A stretch of DNA of 64,000 nucleotides, taken from the NCBI GenBank assembly GCA_018697195.1, contig CM031879.1, forward strand, positions 23,123,864 to 23,187,863. Direction: 5' to 3'. Positions 39,371 to 51,872 of the stretch are shown here, piece by piece. The translations under genes were made by a program, and so were the position numbers. How positions within the stretch are numbered: the first letter of the stretch is position 1; the number at the start of each line of letters is the position of its first letter. Source of the DNA: Certhia americana (Eukaryota; Chordata; Aves; Passeriformes; Certhiidae). The notes beneath the pieces are model-generated. The model worked only from the letters and a program-made list of their open reading frames with translations. It was not told the origin of the DNA and searched no databases.

Positions 39371-41532
39371 TATTCTGGGTTTACTTCTACTCCTCCAGAT
39401 CCGGCAGAAATACATTCCTAAAAGAATATAGTTTGCCAGAACAAGCTGTACAGTATGCAGTCACTTCATTTGGCAAACTAGTGTGACAAACCTAACTATT
39501 ATCTCAGTTTTCACGGTGGTTTAACGTTACGGTGATGACCCCAGCATAACCTTTAGGATACGCAAGTCTAGACTAGGTTAAGCTAGGAATTTTATACACA
39601 AGCATTTAGTAAAACACTGAAACCAATCTGAAGAGATTGGATTGGAATGAAGGTGATGGGTGAGGGAGAAACTGGCTAAAGCACAGGTTTTCAGCAGATG
39701 TTCAGAAGCTTCTATGTGTAAAGATAGACTACATTTGCACTATAAGGGGGAGGTGTCAGCTAATGGCTGCATTCATATGTATAAAGAAATTATATCGGCT
39801 GAGGGTGCACTCAGATGGCCTGGACTGGCAGCTTTTGGGAAGGGATGACTCAGAAAAGTTAGCTGTTTTTTGGTAGAAAGAATGAATATGTGAGGAAAAG
39901 AAAATGTCTGCCAGCAAGGAGTTGTAGACTGAATGATAGAAATCTGTGAGTGAGAGTGTATATGATTTGAAAAGGAAGAGGAGGAAGATGAAGAAGCAGG
40001 GAAAGATAAAAACAGAAATGAAGATCAGAGGAAGTAAAAAGGAAAGTTTGATCCACCCTTCTTGTTACTTTAAAGTCAATTCTCATTCTTCATTGTACAA
40101 GTGAAAAGCTGATGGGTCAAGACCATTTTCTTCTTTCACATTCATCATCCATCTCTGGAATTTAACTTTAATCCCTACATATTATGGAAATGAGCATACT
40201 GTAAAAATTGAAATAGATGAATTGACAAGTGTTGTTCCAGATTTTGGCTTTCAAGTCTAGGTAGATTTCATGAGAATGGCAGATGGCATGCTAGGGAATG
40301 TTTGAGAACCTACCACTTAAGTGAAGCACCATCTGCCAGACTTCACACGTAACATTCACCTCAGAATCTCACTCTGCCTTTACTGAGTGCTGCTACTTGA
40401 ACTGTCAGAGTAAAAATGTGGCAAAATAAAATGTCAATAATCTGCAGAACCCCCCCCCAGTATCAATCAATAAAATATAACCTGAAATATACATTTAGAT
40501 AGTTTTCTGTTTGCAGACAAAAAGGAGTACCTTTTTATGAGTGTAACAATTAAAAAAATTAGTTTTTTACTAACTTCATAAAACTTCAGGGCACAAAGAG
40601 CCCATAAAATGTGTGGATGCTTGTTACCTTATGATGAAAAATATTTCCTCAAAGAAGTTAATGTTTGTTTTGTCCTGGCTTTCATGGGTAAATCATGGGG
40701 CTATTGTGTTAAATAAATAATATTTACATATAAGGTTATTAGTGTGCAGGTAGTGTACATTTGTGTATTGTAAATACAGTTGTATTTTTCACCATGCTTC
40801 ATAATTTTAGTAAGTTTCTTCAAACACAACACAGATGCCCCTTGTATGAGTGCCTCAAGCTCACCAGGAGGATCAATTGACCTATGTGTGCATGAATTCA
40901 CGGCACGTCTCCGCAAAAAATGGGCACCTAGGGTAGTTCTGTCAAAGGATGAAATGTATCTCACTTTTTCACAAGAGGTGAAAGAAGTTTAGGAACTTTA
41001 TTTCCAATAGATCTTTAATGAAAAATCAGAGAAAGGCTCACCAAAAGGCTCAAAATTCAGCCTTTTGGTACTTTTTCCTGTATAATGTCTTCAAAGTTTT
41101 GGCCCAAATTTTGTTAGCTTGGTAGTTATGGTTTTAATTTATGCTGTTAATGGCAAGACTTGAGGGTTTTGAATTTTAAGAGCTGGATATTTTGAGAAAT
41201 AGAAATACAAACCAACACATCACGGTTCTTTCAAGCATAAAAACTTTGTGATTTTTTTCCTTGTTTTTATTTCCTCCTTCTTGAAGGTACGCAAAAGTGT
41301 TAGCTGAGATATATTGGAAGAGTTATGCAGGGAAACATTTTATCCAAATTTGATAACATTATCATTTGTTTCAATTATTGAAAAGAATGGTCATGTGTTT
41401 GTAGCTTGATGATGCAGTAAGACATTTATTAATCTGATCTTCAATATGTTGTAAGAAAACATGTACTGTAACACCCATAAGAAGTGAGTTACATATGAAG
41501 GGATTATTTTACAAATTAAAATAGAGTATATT

Positions 41533-41862
41533 GAATCACAGAATTCACTGAGCTGGAAGGGACCCCCAAGGATCATTGAGTCCAACTCCTGTCCCTGCAC
41601 AGAACATCCCCAAGGGTAACACCATGTCCTTGAGAATATTGTCCAAATGCTTGTTGAACTCTGGCAGGCTGGTACTGTGACCACTTCCCTGGGGAGACTG
41701 TTCTAGTACCGAACCACACACTGGGTGAAGAACCTTTTTCAAATATCAACATAAACCCTCCCTGACACAACTTCAGGCCATTCCCTTGGGTCGGGTCACT
41801 GGGCACCAAAGAGAAGAGATCAGTGGGTGTCCCTCCCATCACAAGGAAATTGTAGACTGTGA
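41533..41862 (-). mobile_element. CR1 LINE 3' fragment, younger copy
   Basis: About 330 bp matching the avian CR1 3' end closely, as the complement on the plus strand. Key words are GAGCTGGAAGGGACCCCCAA, GATCATTGAGTCCAACTCCT, GTCCAAATGCTTGTTGAACT, GTGACCACTTCCCTGGGGAG and GACACAACTTCAGGCCATTC. On the minus strand the 3' end closes with ATTCTGTGATTC octamer-type repeats, which are typical CR1 tails. The copy is 5'-truncated and has no intact ORF2. Three short minus-strand frames over it are translations of this non-coding 3' region. Confidence 0.95.
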
Positions 41863-44800
41863 CTTTTCAAAGAACAATATCAGCAGTAAATTAATGTCCT
41901 AATTTTACAGTCTTACCCACAAAAGTAGGTCATACTAATGGCATTAAAATTTTGTGAGGCCACCGGATACTGAGTCAGGACAAATTGGCAGAGAAGTATC
42001 CATTTATACTGGCTGATTAGTCAGATCAGAACTGAAAACCCAAAAGAGCTGATCAAGTTTCCAAGTGTGATTCTGAGCAATACTGCTTCATTGTGACATG
42101 GAGACACATGTAGGAGTGCCTGAGGTAAGATGGATTTGGATTGGAGGTCCATAGGAGGATGTGCAAGGTTATGCTGGTTTCCAGCTTCATGCCTGTGATT
42201 TACATGACTGTGATCATCCTGCTTCCAGCCCTAAGCTGGCTCATATCCAGCTGAATGAACCATTCTGACCCATACTTTCCCAGTCTTGTGGCCTCTCTCT
42301 GGAAGGAGAGTTGGAGGGTCTGTGCAACACAGGAGTTTAGTGGTTTCTCTGTGCACGCACCTCACTGCAGTTTCAGTGCCTCAAAGACAGAAATAATCAG
42401 AATACACACGAATCTTTCTGTTAACTGCCCTGTACTTCAGACTCACCTTCACTGACTGTGTGGGGATTGAGCTGAATTTCTCCTCAACAGTAAAGAAAAA
42501 GAAATAAAATCCCCAAGTAATTTAACTTTGATGGCATGGCAATCTGATCTCTATGTTGCCTTGTTACATTGAATAATTTTACTAGGTTTTTTCATGTATG
42601 TGAAAATATATCTCAATTAATTTATTTTCATGTAGAGTTAGAAGTCTGACTTGTTGATGTGTTTCATAAATTATTTCAGTTGCAGTGTGGTGTATTCATG
42701 TATTTATTTTCAAACAGAATTCAGCAGCTTATTTTAAAAGGCTATAACTTTGTTGCAATGGTAGATTATTCTGCAATGAATAACTGCAACTACCACCAAT
42801 ACCTATTTAAAATATCCAACCTAAAGAAATGGACTCATGCATTTTTGTTTCCAAGCAAAAATTTTTTTTGCTAAAGGTAGCAGTAATACTGCATTATTTA
42901 TTACATGTGTGCTGTCATACTCGATGGCACACTAACCCTTTGGATAGATTACAAATTAAATGAACTCTGCCGAAGAAAAAATAAAACAGTAAATGAAGAT
43001 TCTTGAAGCCTGAAGCCATGAGATGTTCATCAGCAAAGTCTGAGTCAACAGTTTCCTAGTTAACTTTCAGAAGCATAGTGTCCTTCTAGGTGTATGTACC
43101 CTGCTGATCTTAAACAGAGCCCCTATTCATGAGCAAAATAACTGCACAGGGCAGGGAAGTTTCTGTTGTGTTTGGATTTCAATACAGGAATGCTGCTATC
43201 TGATAATAAATGTAATAGAAGTTCTTTGTTTCCACAGAGACTGCAAATATGAAGTGCTCTGTTACTGATCTGCTCAGTGTTATTATTTAGAGACCTAAAA
43301 AGTACCTTGACTAGTCTTTAATAGCTTCTGTATTTACATTTCCCTGCAGATTCATTTGGTTGGCAGTTGTAGACATTTGTGCTTGATGTTGCACAATTTT
43401 TGTTTTTCTGACATAAACTGCCCTGTTCATTTTTGTGAAACAAATACTCATTGTCTGAGTCACCTGAATGGAACACATACTTTATGACATCTGCCTGCTA
43501 GATTGCCATACTCTGTACATCGTGAAGGATGGCCATTTGGGTTTTCCAATCCAGAAGCCCAAAATGCTTTTTTAGTTGCCAGAGACCTATGCTAATTCTC
43601 CATGGACTTAAGACAAGACTTCTGTTATGTCATTACCCCTTTTAGGTTATGAAAGGAGTGGTGGTAATGCTAGTCTCAGGCCCAAACTATGTGGTGTATA
43701 ATCAATGCACTTTCAATATTTTAACTTAATAAATATCCCAACACTTCTCTGACACACAGTAGTGCATGTATAATTTTTATTTTTTTGTGTTAATCACTAG
43801 TGATTGCAAGGGTATATGCCACATCCCATTAATTTGCAGACTTTTGTTGTGCATTGATCTGTAGCAAGAAAAGAAAGAATTCCTTCTTGTCTAGCCCACA
43901 AAGTGCTACTAATATATTTTTATAACAATAACCTTACTGTACATGAGTGTTTTATATTTCTCCACTCATAAGAAGGCAGTGACCAAAACTCTGATTTGAC
44001 AAACCAGATAAGTGGGATGTCACAAAAAGTCTGAGTTTGAGCAGGTCCTACATTTTTTTATGATAGACTGAAATGTAAACCACTTTATACTACATTTCAA
44101 AAACATCTGCCAGTTATATGTGTTTGACTAAGCTGTCTTCAAGTGCTGTTTCAGACTTAGATCAACATTCCCCTTGTGGGGCAGAAATTTCAGCACCTCA
44201 TTGCTATCTTCTGAGCAGCTGCAAACCACAGAACAAATGTACATTGTTTCCTCCTCTAGAGAGCCATCTGCCTCATGGATAATAGCTCATGTCTACTACT
44301 TCTCAGCCTGGTGGCCAAAATCTATGCCATGATTTGGAAGACGTTGTCTTCATAACCCAGTGAAAAGCAGAAGAAATAAATGTACGCACAATTAGACCGT
44401 ATCAACACTTGTACATATAAAGAACTAGAACAGAATTTCCTGGTAGCACTGGTTTTGCTGTCTCACTGATTTTAAATGTTTGATATGAATGTCAATTCAA
44501 ATATTTAATCTCAGTTTTGCAATTATGTATCTGTGGATGTGAAGCTCCCACTCAAAAAACTTTTTTGCCCACAAAAGTTACCAGTTACTACTGCCCTGAA
44601 TATTTCTGACTATGTCTGTAGTTATTGCATGTATCTGCTCAACATTTTGTTAATTGTTAAATTGTCCAGATTAAGATTTGTATTTCTTTCTGTAAGTATC
44701 ATAGCACTCAGAATATCTAAACTGTAAAACAACAAAAGTTCTCCAACATAAGTAGTATACAAGCAATATGAATGAAAATAATTATTTTCGTTCATTAAGT

Positions 44801-46753
44801 TTCATGGTAAGGAGTTTTATTTTCCAAAATAATATGAACATTATCAACAACAGATGTCTTTATCTCATAACACTTTAATTCTATTCTATTATTTTTTTCA
44901 AGTCCAAAATTTGTTATGACTCCAGTAGTGTGCAGTACTGTGTCTCAGGATGGGAGTTATATTATTTTAATAATATTCATAAGTACTTATTATGCAATCA
45001 CTGTAGACCAAATAGTTTTTGAGTAAAGGATTCTCTCTTTGTGCAACAGTTAAAAACATAAAGATTGTTGCTCTAGGTGGAGACATGGGATGTTCCCATA
45101 ATGTAAGTATATATTATTGATGGTGTTGTCAAACTGAAAATGTAAAGAGAGACTACTTTCTTCTCCATAAATTTTTCCAATTAAAAATACAATGAGCCAG
45201 TATTTTACAAATACTCCGTTAGCCCAAAAGATTTTCAGATTTCTCAGCGCCAGATACAGAGAACTTCATGCCAGAGAGATTTTAAAGTTGAAGTCTTACA
45301 ATGAGTCACAAGTTAACATCTTTAGAATGATGAATTATCAGGCAGTAAAAGCATTGCAATTCCAGTATGTAGAGAACCTTGTGTTTAAAGGCACGGATTC
45401 AGTGAGAGTGGCTCTGTGACCTTTGTGGTGCCAGCAAAGGTTGGGTTCAGTGCAGGCAATGTCCAATCAGTCTTTCAAGGTTAACTACACATGCCAAGCT
45501 GGGAAATGAAACAATTACTAACAAACTTTATGGGTATATTCTGTCAAATTTAAAAGGCAATAAGAAGTCTAAATTAAAATATGCCTGAGGAAAGTACCCA
45601 AAAATAAAAAAGAAATTAGAAAATTTGGGTTAGTTTTTTGGTGGCTTTTTTTTTTCTTCTTCCTTAAATTTTCATTCTGAACTATGCACTGAAAATATTG
45701 GTGAAACTAAAACAGGTATGTGGGAGAGACCATATACTGTTGGAGGGAAAACCCACAATGTGGAGGGCAGAAGTGCTCAGGAAGGATGACATCAGTCATC
45801 ACCTGGTCAACATTGACACAGTGAGCCTAAATGATTAAATATATTGTAATTAAATTTTAATTAGTTTTACCCTGCTTTCCTTAGTTTAGAAAGTTATGTA
45901 TACTTCATTTTATGGTATTCAATAAACCAATGAGCAGAGTCTACAATACTGCACTAATTAAAGTCAGCAATACGGCAAAACTGTGCAAAATGTAAGAAAG
46001 AAATTTTTCTCTGCAACTGAAGTAGTTTCTTATATTTTGTATCACTTTCATATTTTTTACTACTTCCTATTAATGGCAGTACATTGAAGTCTCAAAAAAT
46101 ATTTTATCTTAATCTTACATATTTCAGGCAAAACAGCAAAGGTATTTTTTATATAACTGAATGGTTTCCCAAAATTACAAGCTCCTTTTCTCCCCCATGT
46201 AACTGGAAACACACTCAAAGAAATAATAATAACCAGAGCAGGAAGTTGAAAAGAGCAGATCTAAGTTGCTGTTTAAAAGGTTTGGATTGGTAGGACAAAT
46301 ATCTGATACATTTGAAAAATACATTTCTGTGTGTTTGTGGCCTGATTCACAGTCAATGGATTTCACCCAGGGGATCCATTGAGATCTTTCAAAACCGTGT
46401 TTCCATGTGGTAGCAAAATATTAGATTCTAAAATTTTTATCTTGTCATTTTAGAGTAAGCAGAATTTTGCCACTGGCTTCTAGGTGGACAGTGATAAAAA
46501 TTATTAAAACATTATGTTTTCCACTTTGAAAAAATTGCTTTTATTAGAAATCAAATTTCTTTGACAAAATGTGTTCCATTTTGAAAATGTCCTGAGCAAC
46601 TGTATACAAGATTTAGCTCCCAAAGAGCAACTGAGACCACCCTCTAGCCTGCTATCAGGAAATAAGCACTCTGCTTTGGCTTTCATGAAAGAGCTCCCCA
46701 CCGCTTCATCTCCGATTTTTTGAGTGTGTTTGAAAACTCTCTTAATTTTTGGG

Positions 46754-46785
<32 letters not shown>

Positions 46786-48129
46786 CTTCCCTCAAAATCT
46801 CAAGTAAGTGCAAATAAAAATAAATTCTTAGGTACGACAATTCTTGTTTTCAAGTCAGCTGTTCCATTTACATATCTACAGACAATCATCCTACTCTGAC
46901 TGACTTTATAATAAGCAGAGGTCTGGCTGTCCAGTTATGCCTGTGAAAGGTGAAAACTCTGCTATATCTGTTTTCTAACTGATGACTGGAGAAAGCCCTT
47001 TCCTTTTCTCTACTGATTTGTGCAGGAGTAGCATCTTGTTATTCCAGTTATCTACAACAAGTCAGCACTGCTGTATGCCTCAGTTTCTCCTCTGTTCTTC
47101 CTTTCTGCCTGCTTTATGGTCCTCTCTGCAGGCATAATTATCATTAAGTTATATAGCTTGTTTCATATACCTGGGCAGAGTAAATAATCTTCCCATCTCA
47201 AATCCAACTAAAACAGAGGCAGAAGTTTAAGGGAGGAAGAGAATATTAAAAAGTGTGGAAGTCAGTCAAGTCAGAGTAACTCAGAGAGAAAAACCATCAC
47301 ATTTGAAATAGGCAATTGGAGCAGAAGAAAAACATACTTATTTCTGTAGAGTATGAGCTGACCCATAGCAGAAGATGTTGTTCAGACAGAAGGTGGAATG
47401 CAGACAGAGGGGAGAGAAAGACAAATTCTTGCTGATGTCAGACTCTTGCTTCATTTTCATTTCACTAGCAAGGAAAAAAGATGGCAGTGATATGTGAAAA
47501 AAACCAACAAAACCATAAGTTGTTGATGACCTGCTGCTTATTATTTCAACATATTTACTGACTATCAGCTATTTGAGGAAGGGAAAAATCACACAATTCA
47601 ACAAATGAAATATAAAAGTTCAACCTCACATCTATTCAATTATGACTTTTGCAACATCATAAAATAGCAAATGCACGTAGGTAAGATGTTTTTAAATTTA
47701 AAATTAAATTTAAAATTTAAAGCATGATTGAAAACTGTTATCCCTTTCTACATGGTTACCTGTATATTCCTTTGTCTCCCTAGGGGTGTCAATTGAATCT
47801 CATTTTATCAGCTCTGCATTTCTTTTTGTATTACTCTGATGTATAGATTAACCTGTCAGACTTAACCCCAAGTCTTTGACCTCTACTCTCCATTAGGTGC
47901 TTCAGGACTTTTTTCTGCAATGGCCTCTACACAAAAACTGTGGTGAAGAGGTTGTGGTGCAGTTAGGGAGAGGTAATTATAATTAATTAATCAATTTATT
48001 AATGCTCTGGAACGTTCAAGTTCTATGATGACTCCCTAAGTAACCTCATTATCTTATTTTCATTATCTTCCTCTTGTCTATTCCCTTCTTTATTTTTGTG
48101 TCAGATCTGCTTGCTGCATCTAGTTTCAA
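41863..48129. other. Non-coding AT-rich unique sequence
   Basis: No gene is supported; frames are all under 80 codons. A 75-codon frame at 45192-45419 has no recognisable domain. A reversed MIR-like word group (TGCCTCAGTTTCTCCTCTGT) lies near 47077-47096, but on its own it is weak. A T31 run occurs at 46755-46785. Confidence 0.65.
46755..46785. repeat. T31 homopolymer
   Basis: Thirty-one consecutive T. If it is a retroposon tail, the element would read on the minus strand and its body would lie to the right; I do not recognise one. Confidence 0.92.
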
Positions 48130-48345
48130 ATTAGATTCTTCAGGGCAGGGACAATGTCAGACCTTGTTTGTACAGTAGCCAGTGTGTTTAGGCCTTATCT
48201 TGACTGGCGCTTTTGGATACAACTGTAATTAATTATCATTTACAGCTGAGACATAGGAATGTTAAATGCCTTGTTCGGGGTGTCCAAGCAAGTCAGCAGC
48301 ACAGCTGCAAATGAAACCCAGATGGCCTCTTTGCCCCAACTGCAA
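48130..48345. mobile_element. Ancient L2/MIR-like retroposon relics
   Basis: The first part (48130-48235) has TTCTTCAGGGCAGGGACAAT, TTGTTTGTACAG, a GGCGCTTTTGGATAC module and TAAT-rich text. This is the layout of the 3' tail of old L2/L3-type LINEs in amniotes. The second part (48245-48345) has GAGACATAGGAATGTTAA, GCAAGTCAGCAGCACAGCTG and AAATGAAACCCAGATGGCC. This matches the CORE/MIR-like motif order 'gaggttaa...cttgcccaaggtca...agcaagtcag...gaacccag'. Both are strongly decayed. Family names are from memory, so treat them as class-level calls. Confidence 0.5.
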
Positions 48346-50854
48346 GACCACTGCTTGTTCTGAGGGACTTCTGCACTATAATAAATATTCTAAAATATTA
48401 CAAAATATTCCCAAGAAGAAGGATTTTTTTTCTTCATTTCCTCAGATTCTCATAGAAGAAGCTTCAGATACCTCTTATGTTAAAATACAGATCTTTTTTT
48501 AATCTATAATTACGGAAGCTTCTGATTACCATAAAATAACTTCTTGCCTAGTCTCAATAAAATATCTTTGTTTTATTCTATCCAAAAATTTTTCAGTATG
48601 GTGTGGAGATATGAAAAATTTAGAAGATTGAGATAATGTGACATAACAATTTGGCCCTGAAGAGGGGACTGGCAGTTGCTGGGGTAGAGGTGTTGTAGGG
48701 ATATCACAGATAGGAGTGGTTGCTCTTAGATATAACTTTGGAACATTTAAGACAATAAACACTTATACCCGACATGCCTAATTCAGGAATTTATTCTTAT
48801 CTCTTAGTAGTTTAGTTCTACACCTTCAAGAACTTAAAGCCATATCAGATGAAAAATATTCGGCCAAAGGCAGAAATCCTTCATACTTCAACTTTGAATT
48901 CACTGAGTTACATAGCTGAATCAACTCAGCTCTAGTCTTTCTAAATCATGAGTTACAGACTGCCATAATCAGATCTTTTCTATTGTTTCTACAATCAACA
49001 ACAAGCTTGAGAGAGCGACATGGCTGTAGTGTTCTTACTAATTAGTTGGAAGGAGACTGACTTGTCAAAGGCTTAACAACAAATAAGAATATACATGAAA
49101 ATTACTGAGTTTACGTGCATTTGCACGAGTGACTGTCACATAACGTGCTTTTTCAGGGATGGGGCAGAAATGTTCTTTGATCAAACCAGTTCTGGAAAAG
49201 AAATGTTATTTAAAACAAAGCTTTCAAGTCAGTTTTAGAAAAAAACATACAGACTTAAAAATAATGTTTAAGTATCTGTGGATCTTAGATTATAAAACAA
49301 TAAAGAAACTGTATAAACAACCATGAAATATGTGGATAAAATTAATTGTGAAGCTACAGATACAGAGATTATATCTGACACCTACAACAGCAATGAAAGA
49401 AATATACACATGAAATCTGCACCTGCAAAAAACAAAACAAAAAATAAAAAAACCCTTTTCTTACTAATTTGTAGATATCTAAATTCACCAGGTGTTTCCT
49501 TCAGTGTTTCAAAGGTCTAGATTCCAGTGTTTCTCCAGTGGGCATGCCCAGGGCACTCTGCCCTGCTATTGGGAAGCTCCTGCCTCTCCTCTAAGTGCTG
49601 GTCTACCTTATTCATCATGACATATCCCAATGTAACCCACCTGAAAGATCAATATGTAAGAGAGATATCTAAGGCTGTGGCTATTCATATCCTTTAGTCC
49701 CAAATGAGATGCTTTTTTGAGTATAATCTGACAGTTATCCTGGCAAAGCACGCTTTTTTTTGGCATCATGGGTTGTCTTTGAAGTATGTGAATTTTGCTC
49801 CATTCGAATGAAAATACCTCAGCATATATGGTCTAGGAGTGCACCAAGATTTATGCATCCAAAGTTAGAGGAAACTAATGGTTTGTAAGCTATGGATTAC
49901 TCTTACCTCATTAGCTTGGAGTAGGCACATTTTAGTCTTCCCACTTGAATGCTGAGATCTGCCAAGCGTGCCTTATTTGATCCTAATCTGACTCTTCTGA
50001 TATTCTCTAATGTGACCCGACTGCTAAAAATATATTTAGTTTTCCAAACAAAAGTGCTACTGTCTGTATCCTATGTATTAGCAACTAGTTCTGCTTTGGT
50101 TTTCTGTTTGATATTTGTTGATTTTTTTGTTCTTTCCTATGATAGCTGAGGGAACTTATTCCAGAAACTAGAGTATCTACTTCTGTTTTAGCTAATTACA
50201 GGAATAATATCTTCTAGGCAGATTCTCTTCCTGAAACTGGAAGAAATTTACCCTGGCTACATCATGACAGTGAATACATTTCTGGTTCCAAATAATGAAT
50301 TTCAGCTGAAAAAATCATGTCCATCTAATACTCAGCCCTATTGAACAGACTCCACAGCTCGACATAGATTTTTAACTTCAGTGCTAGAAACCACCAAGTC
50401 TCATAACTTTCTCAGTATTGTCTCTCTCCTTGCTCCTGTATCACATGGCCATTTCATACATGAATATATTTTGTTTTTCTAGTTCCTTAGATAATCTCTA
50501 CTTGCAGAATCTCTAACACAAGCCAACTGTTCTTTTACAGATCACAGCCTTCTACTAATATTCTGCTAAACATATTCAGTCTTATTTTTGGGTCATTTTC
50601 TTTATCCTTCTTATTTCTCTAGGTTGTGGCTACTTAGATTCCTTCTTTATAATCTTTCTTTGAAGGTATTTATAGAATGGAATCATGTCCTGCATTAATC
50701 TTTCCTATTCTAAAGTATATAAAATTAGATGCCTCATGTCTTCACTTATATCTTTTTGTCCAGTGTGGAGCTCTTTTTTTCACTGTCATTTGTTTGCATT
50801 TCACATATAAATTTAGCTGCTTTTATATAAAAAAAAATCTGTGAAATTTGCTCA
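48346..50854. other. Non-coding AT-rich unique sequence
   Basis: Nothing recognisable as a gene, RNA or named repeat was seen. Frames are under 80 codons and lie on both strands. Confidence 0.65.
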
Positions 50855-51872
50855 TGTGGAGTTGACTCTGGATAGATACCAAGTGCTCACCAAGGCCCCT
50901 CTTTTACACCCCTCCTCAGCTGGACAGGGGAGAGAAAATACAGTGAAAGGCTCATGGGTCAGAATAAGGACAGGAAGATATCACTCATCAATTAACAGCC
51001 GGATAAAAAGGGGCAAAATAGATTTGATTGGGAAAATGAATTGAATTTTGATGAATGAATGAATCAAATCACAGCAGGATAATAAGAAATAAAACCAAAT
51101 CATGAAGCACCTCCTCCCCATCCCTCCCTCTGTCTTAGGCTCAACTTCACTTCCAGTGTTGTCTACCTGGATCACCCTGCAGCAGCGCAGTGGGACTGGG
51201 AACAAGAGTGGCAGCCTGCTTATCACAGATTGCATCCACCATTGCCTCCTCCTCAGGGGAAGGACTCTTCAAACTCTTCCCCTACTGTTTTTCCCATGAG
51301 AGACAGTCCTTCACAAACTTGTAGTTTTACATGAACTGCTCCAGTATATATCTTCTGCAGGGTGCAGTCCTTCAGTAACCAACTACTCCAGCATGGGTAC
51401 CACCACAGGACCTCAGGTCCTGCCAGAATTCAGCTCAGCATGAGCATCTAATAGGGTCACAGCCTTCTTTAGGTACCCACGTCTCCATCATGGGGTCTCC
51501 TCACAGGCTGTAGGTAGATCTCTGTCCACCATGAATCTCCATGGACTGCAAGGGGAGAACCTGCTTCATCAGGGTCTTCATCATGTGCTGCCTGGTAAAT
51601 CTCCTCTCCCTCCCTTTTCACCTGTCTGCACAGTTGTTTCTCTCACATAGTGTCCCTCACTCCTCTCTTCTCTCTGTTTCTGTGCAGTTTTTTCTAAGCT
51701 GTGTTATCCCAGAGGTGCTACCACTGTCACTGCTGGGCTTAGCCTTGGCCAGTGGTGGGTCTTGTGACTGGCATTGAATCCATCAGACTTGGGGAAAGCC
51801 TCTGGAAGCTTCTCACACACCTATTCTTATAGCCCCCTTACTACCAAAACCTTGCCATGCAAACCCAATATA
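50855..51872 (-). mobile_element. LTR-like remnant of an avian endogenous retrovirus (copy 2)
   Basis: About 1.0 kb, colinear with the block at 2321-3190 and better preserved at both ends. The plus-strand left edge begins TGTGGAGTTGACTCTGG and the right edge ends with CTTGCCATGCAAACCCAATA. On the minus strand this gives an LTR-like order. Diverged internal units of the type CTCCAG(C/T)-TGGG-T recur near 51340-51400, and the tract contains no viral protein frame. The polyadenylation word seen in copy 1 is not evident at the equivalent site. Probably a solo LTR; no confident target-site duplication was found. Confidence 0.65.

Larger units (their letters stand above)
35791..41532. other. Non-coding sequence with an old CR1 and a palindrome
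   Basis: No gene is supported; open frames are under 90 codons. The identifiable features are the CR1 relic (36113-36290), a 14-bp-period partial duplication at 37923-37948 (GAGGTTCTATCA twice), a perfect palindrome at 39351-39370 and a C9 run at 40450-40458. Confidence 0.65.

Noticed and set aside
41391..41842. Three overlapping minus-strand frames of 65-97 codons
   Set aside because: They fall in the CR1 3' region, which is non-coding or a decayed end of the element; no reverse transcriptase motif is seen.
47077..47096. Reverse MIR-like word TGCCTCAGTTTCTCCTCTGT
   Set aside because: A single 20-nt resemblance without neighbouring modules is not enough to call an element.
2321..51872. One giant provirus bounded by the two LTR-like blocks
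   Set aside because: The 48-kb spacing is far larger than any provirus, and the interior carries no gag, pol or env sequence.
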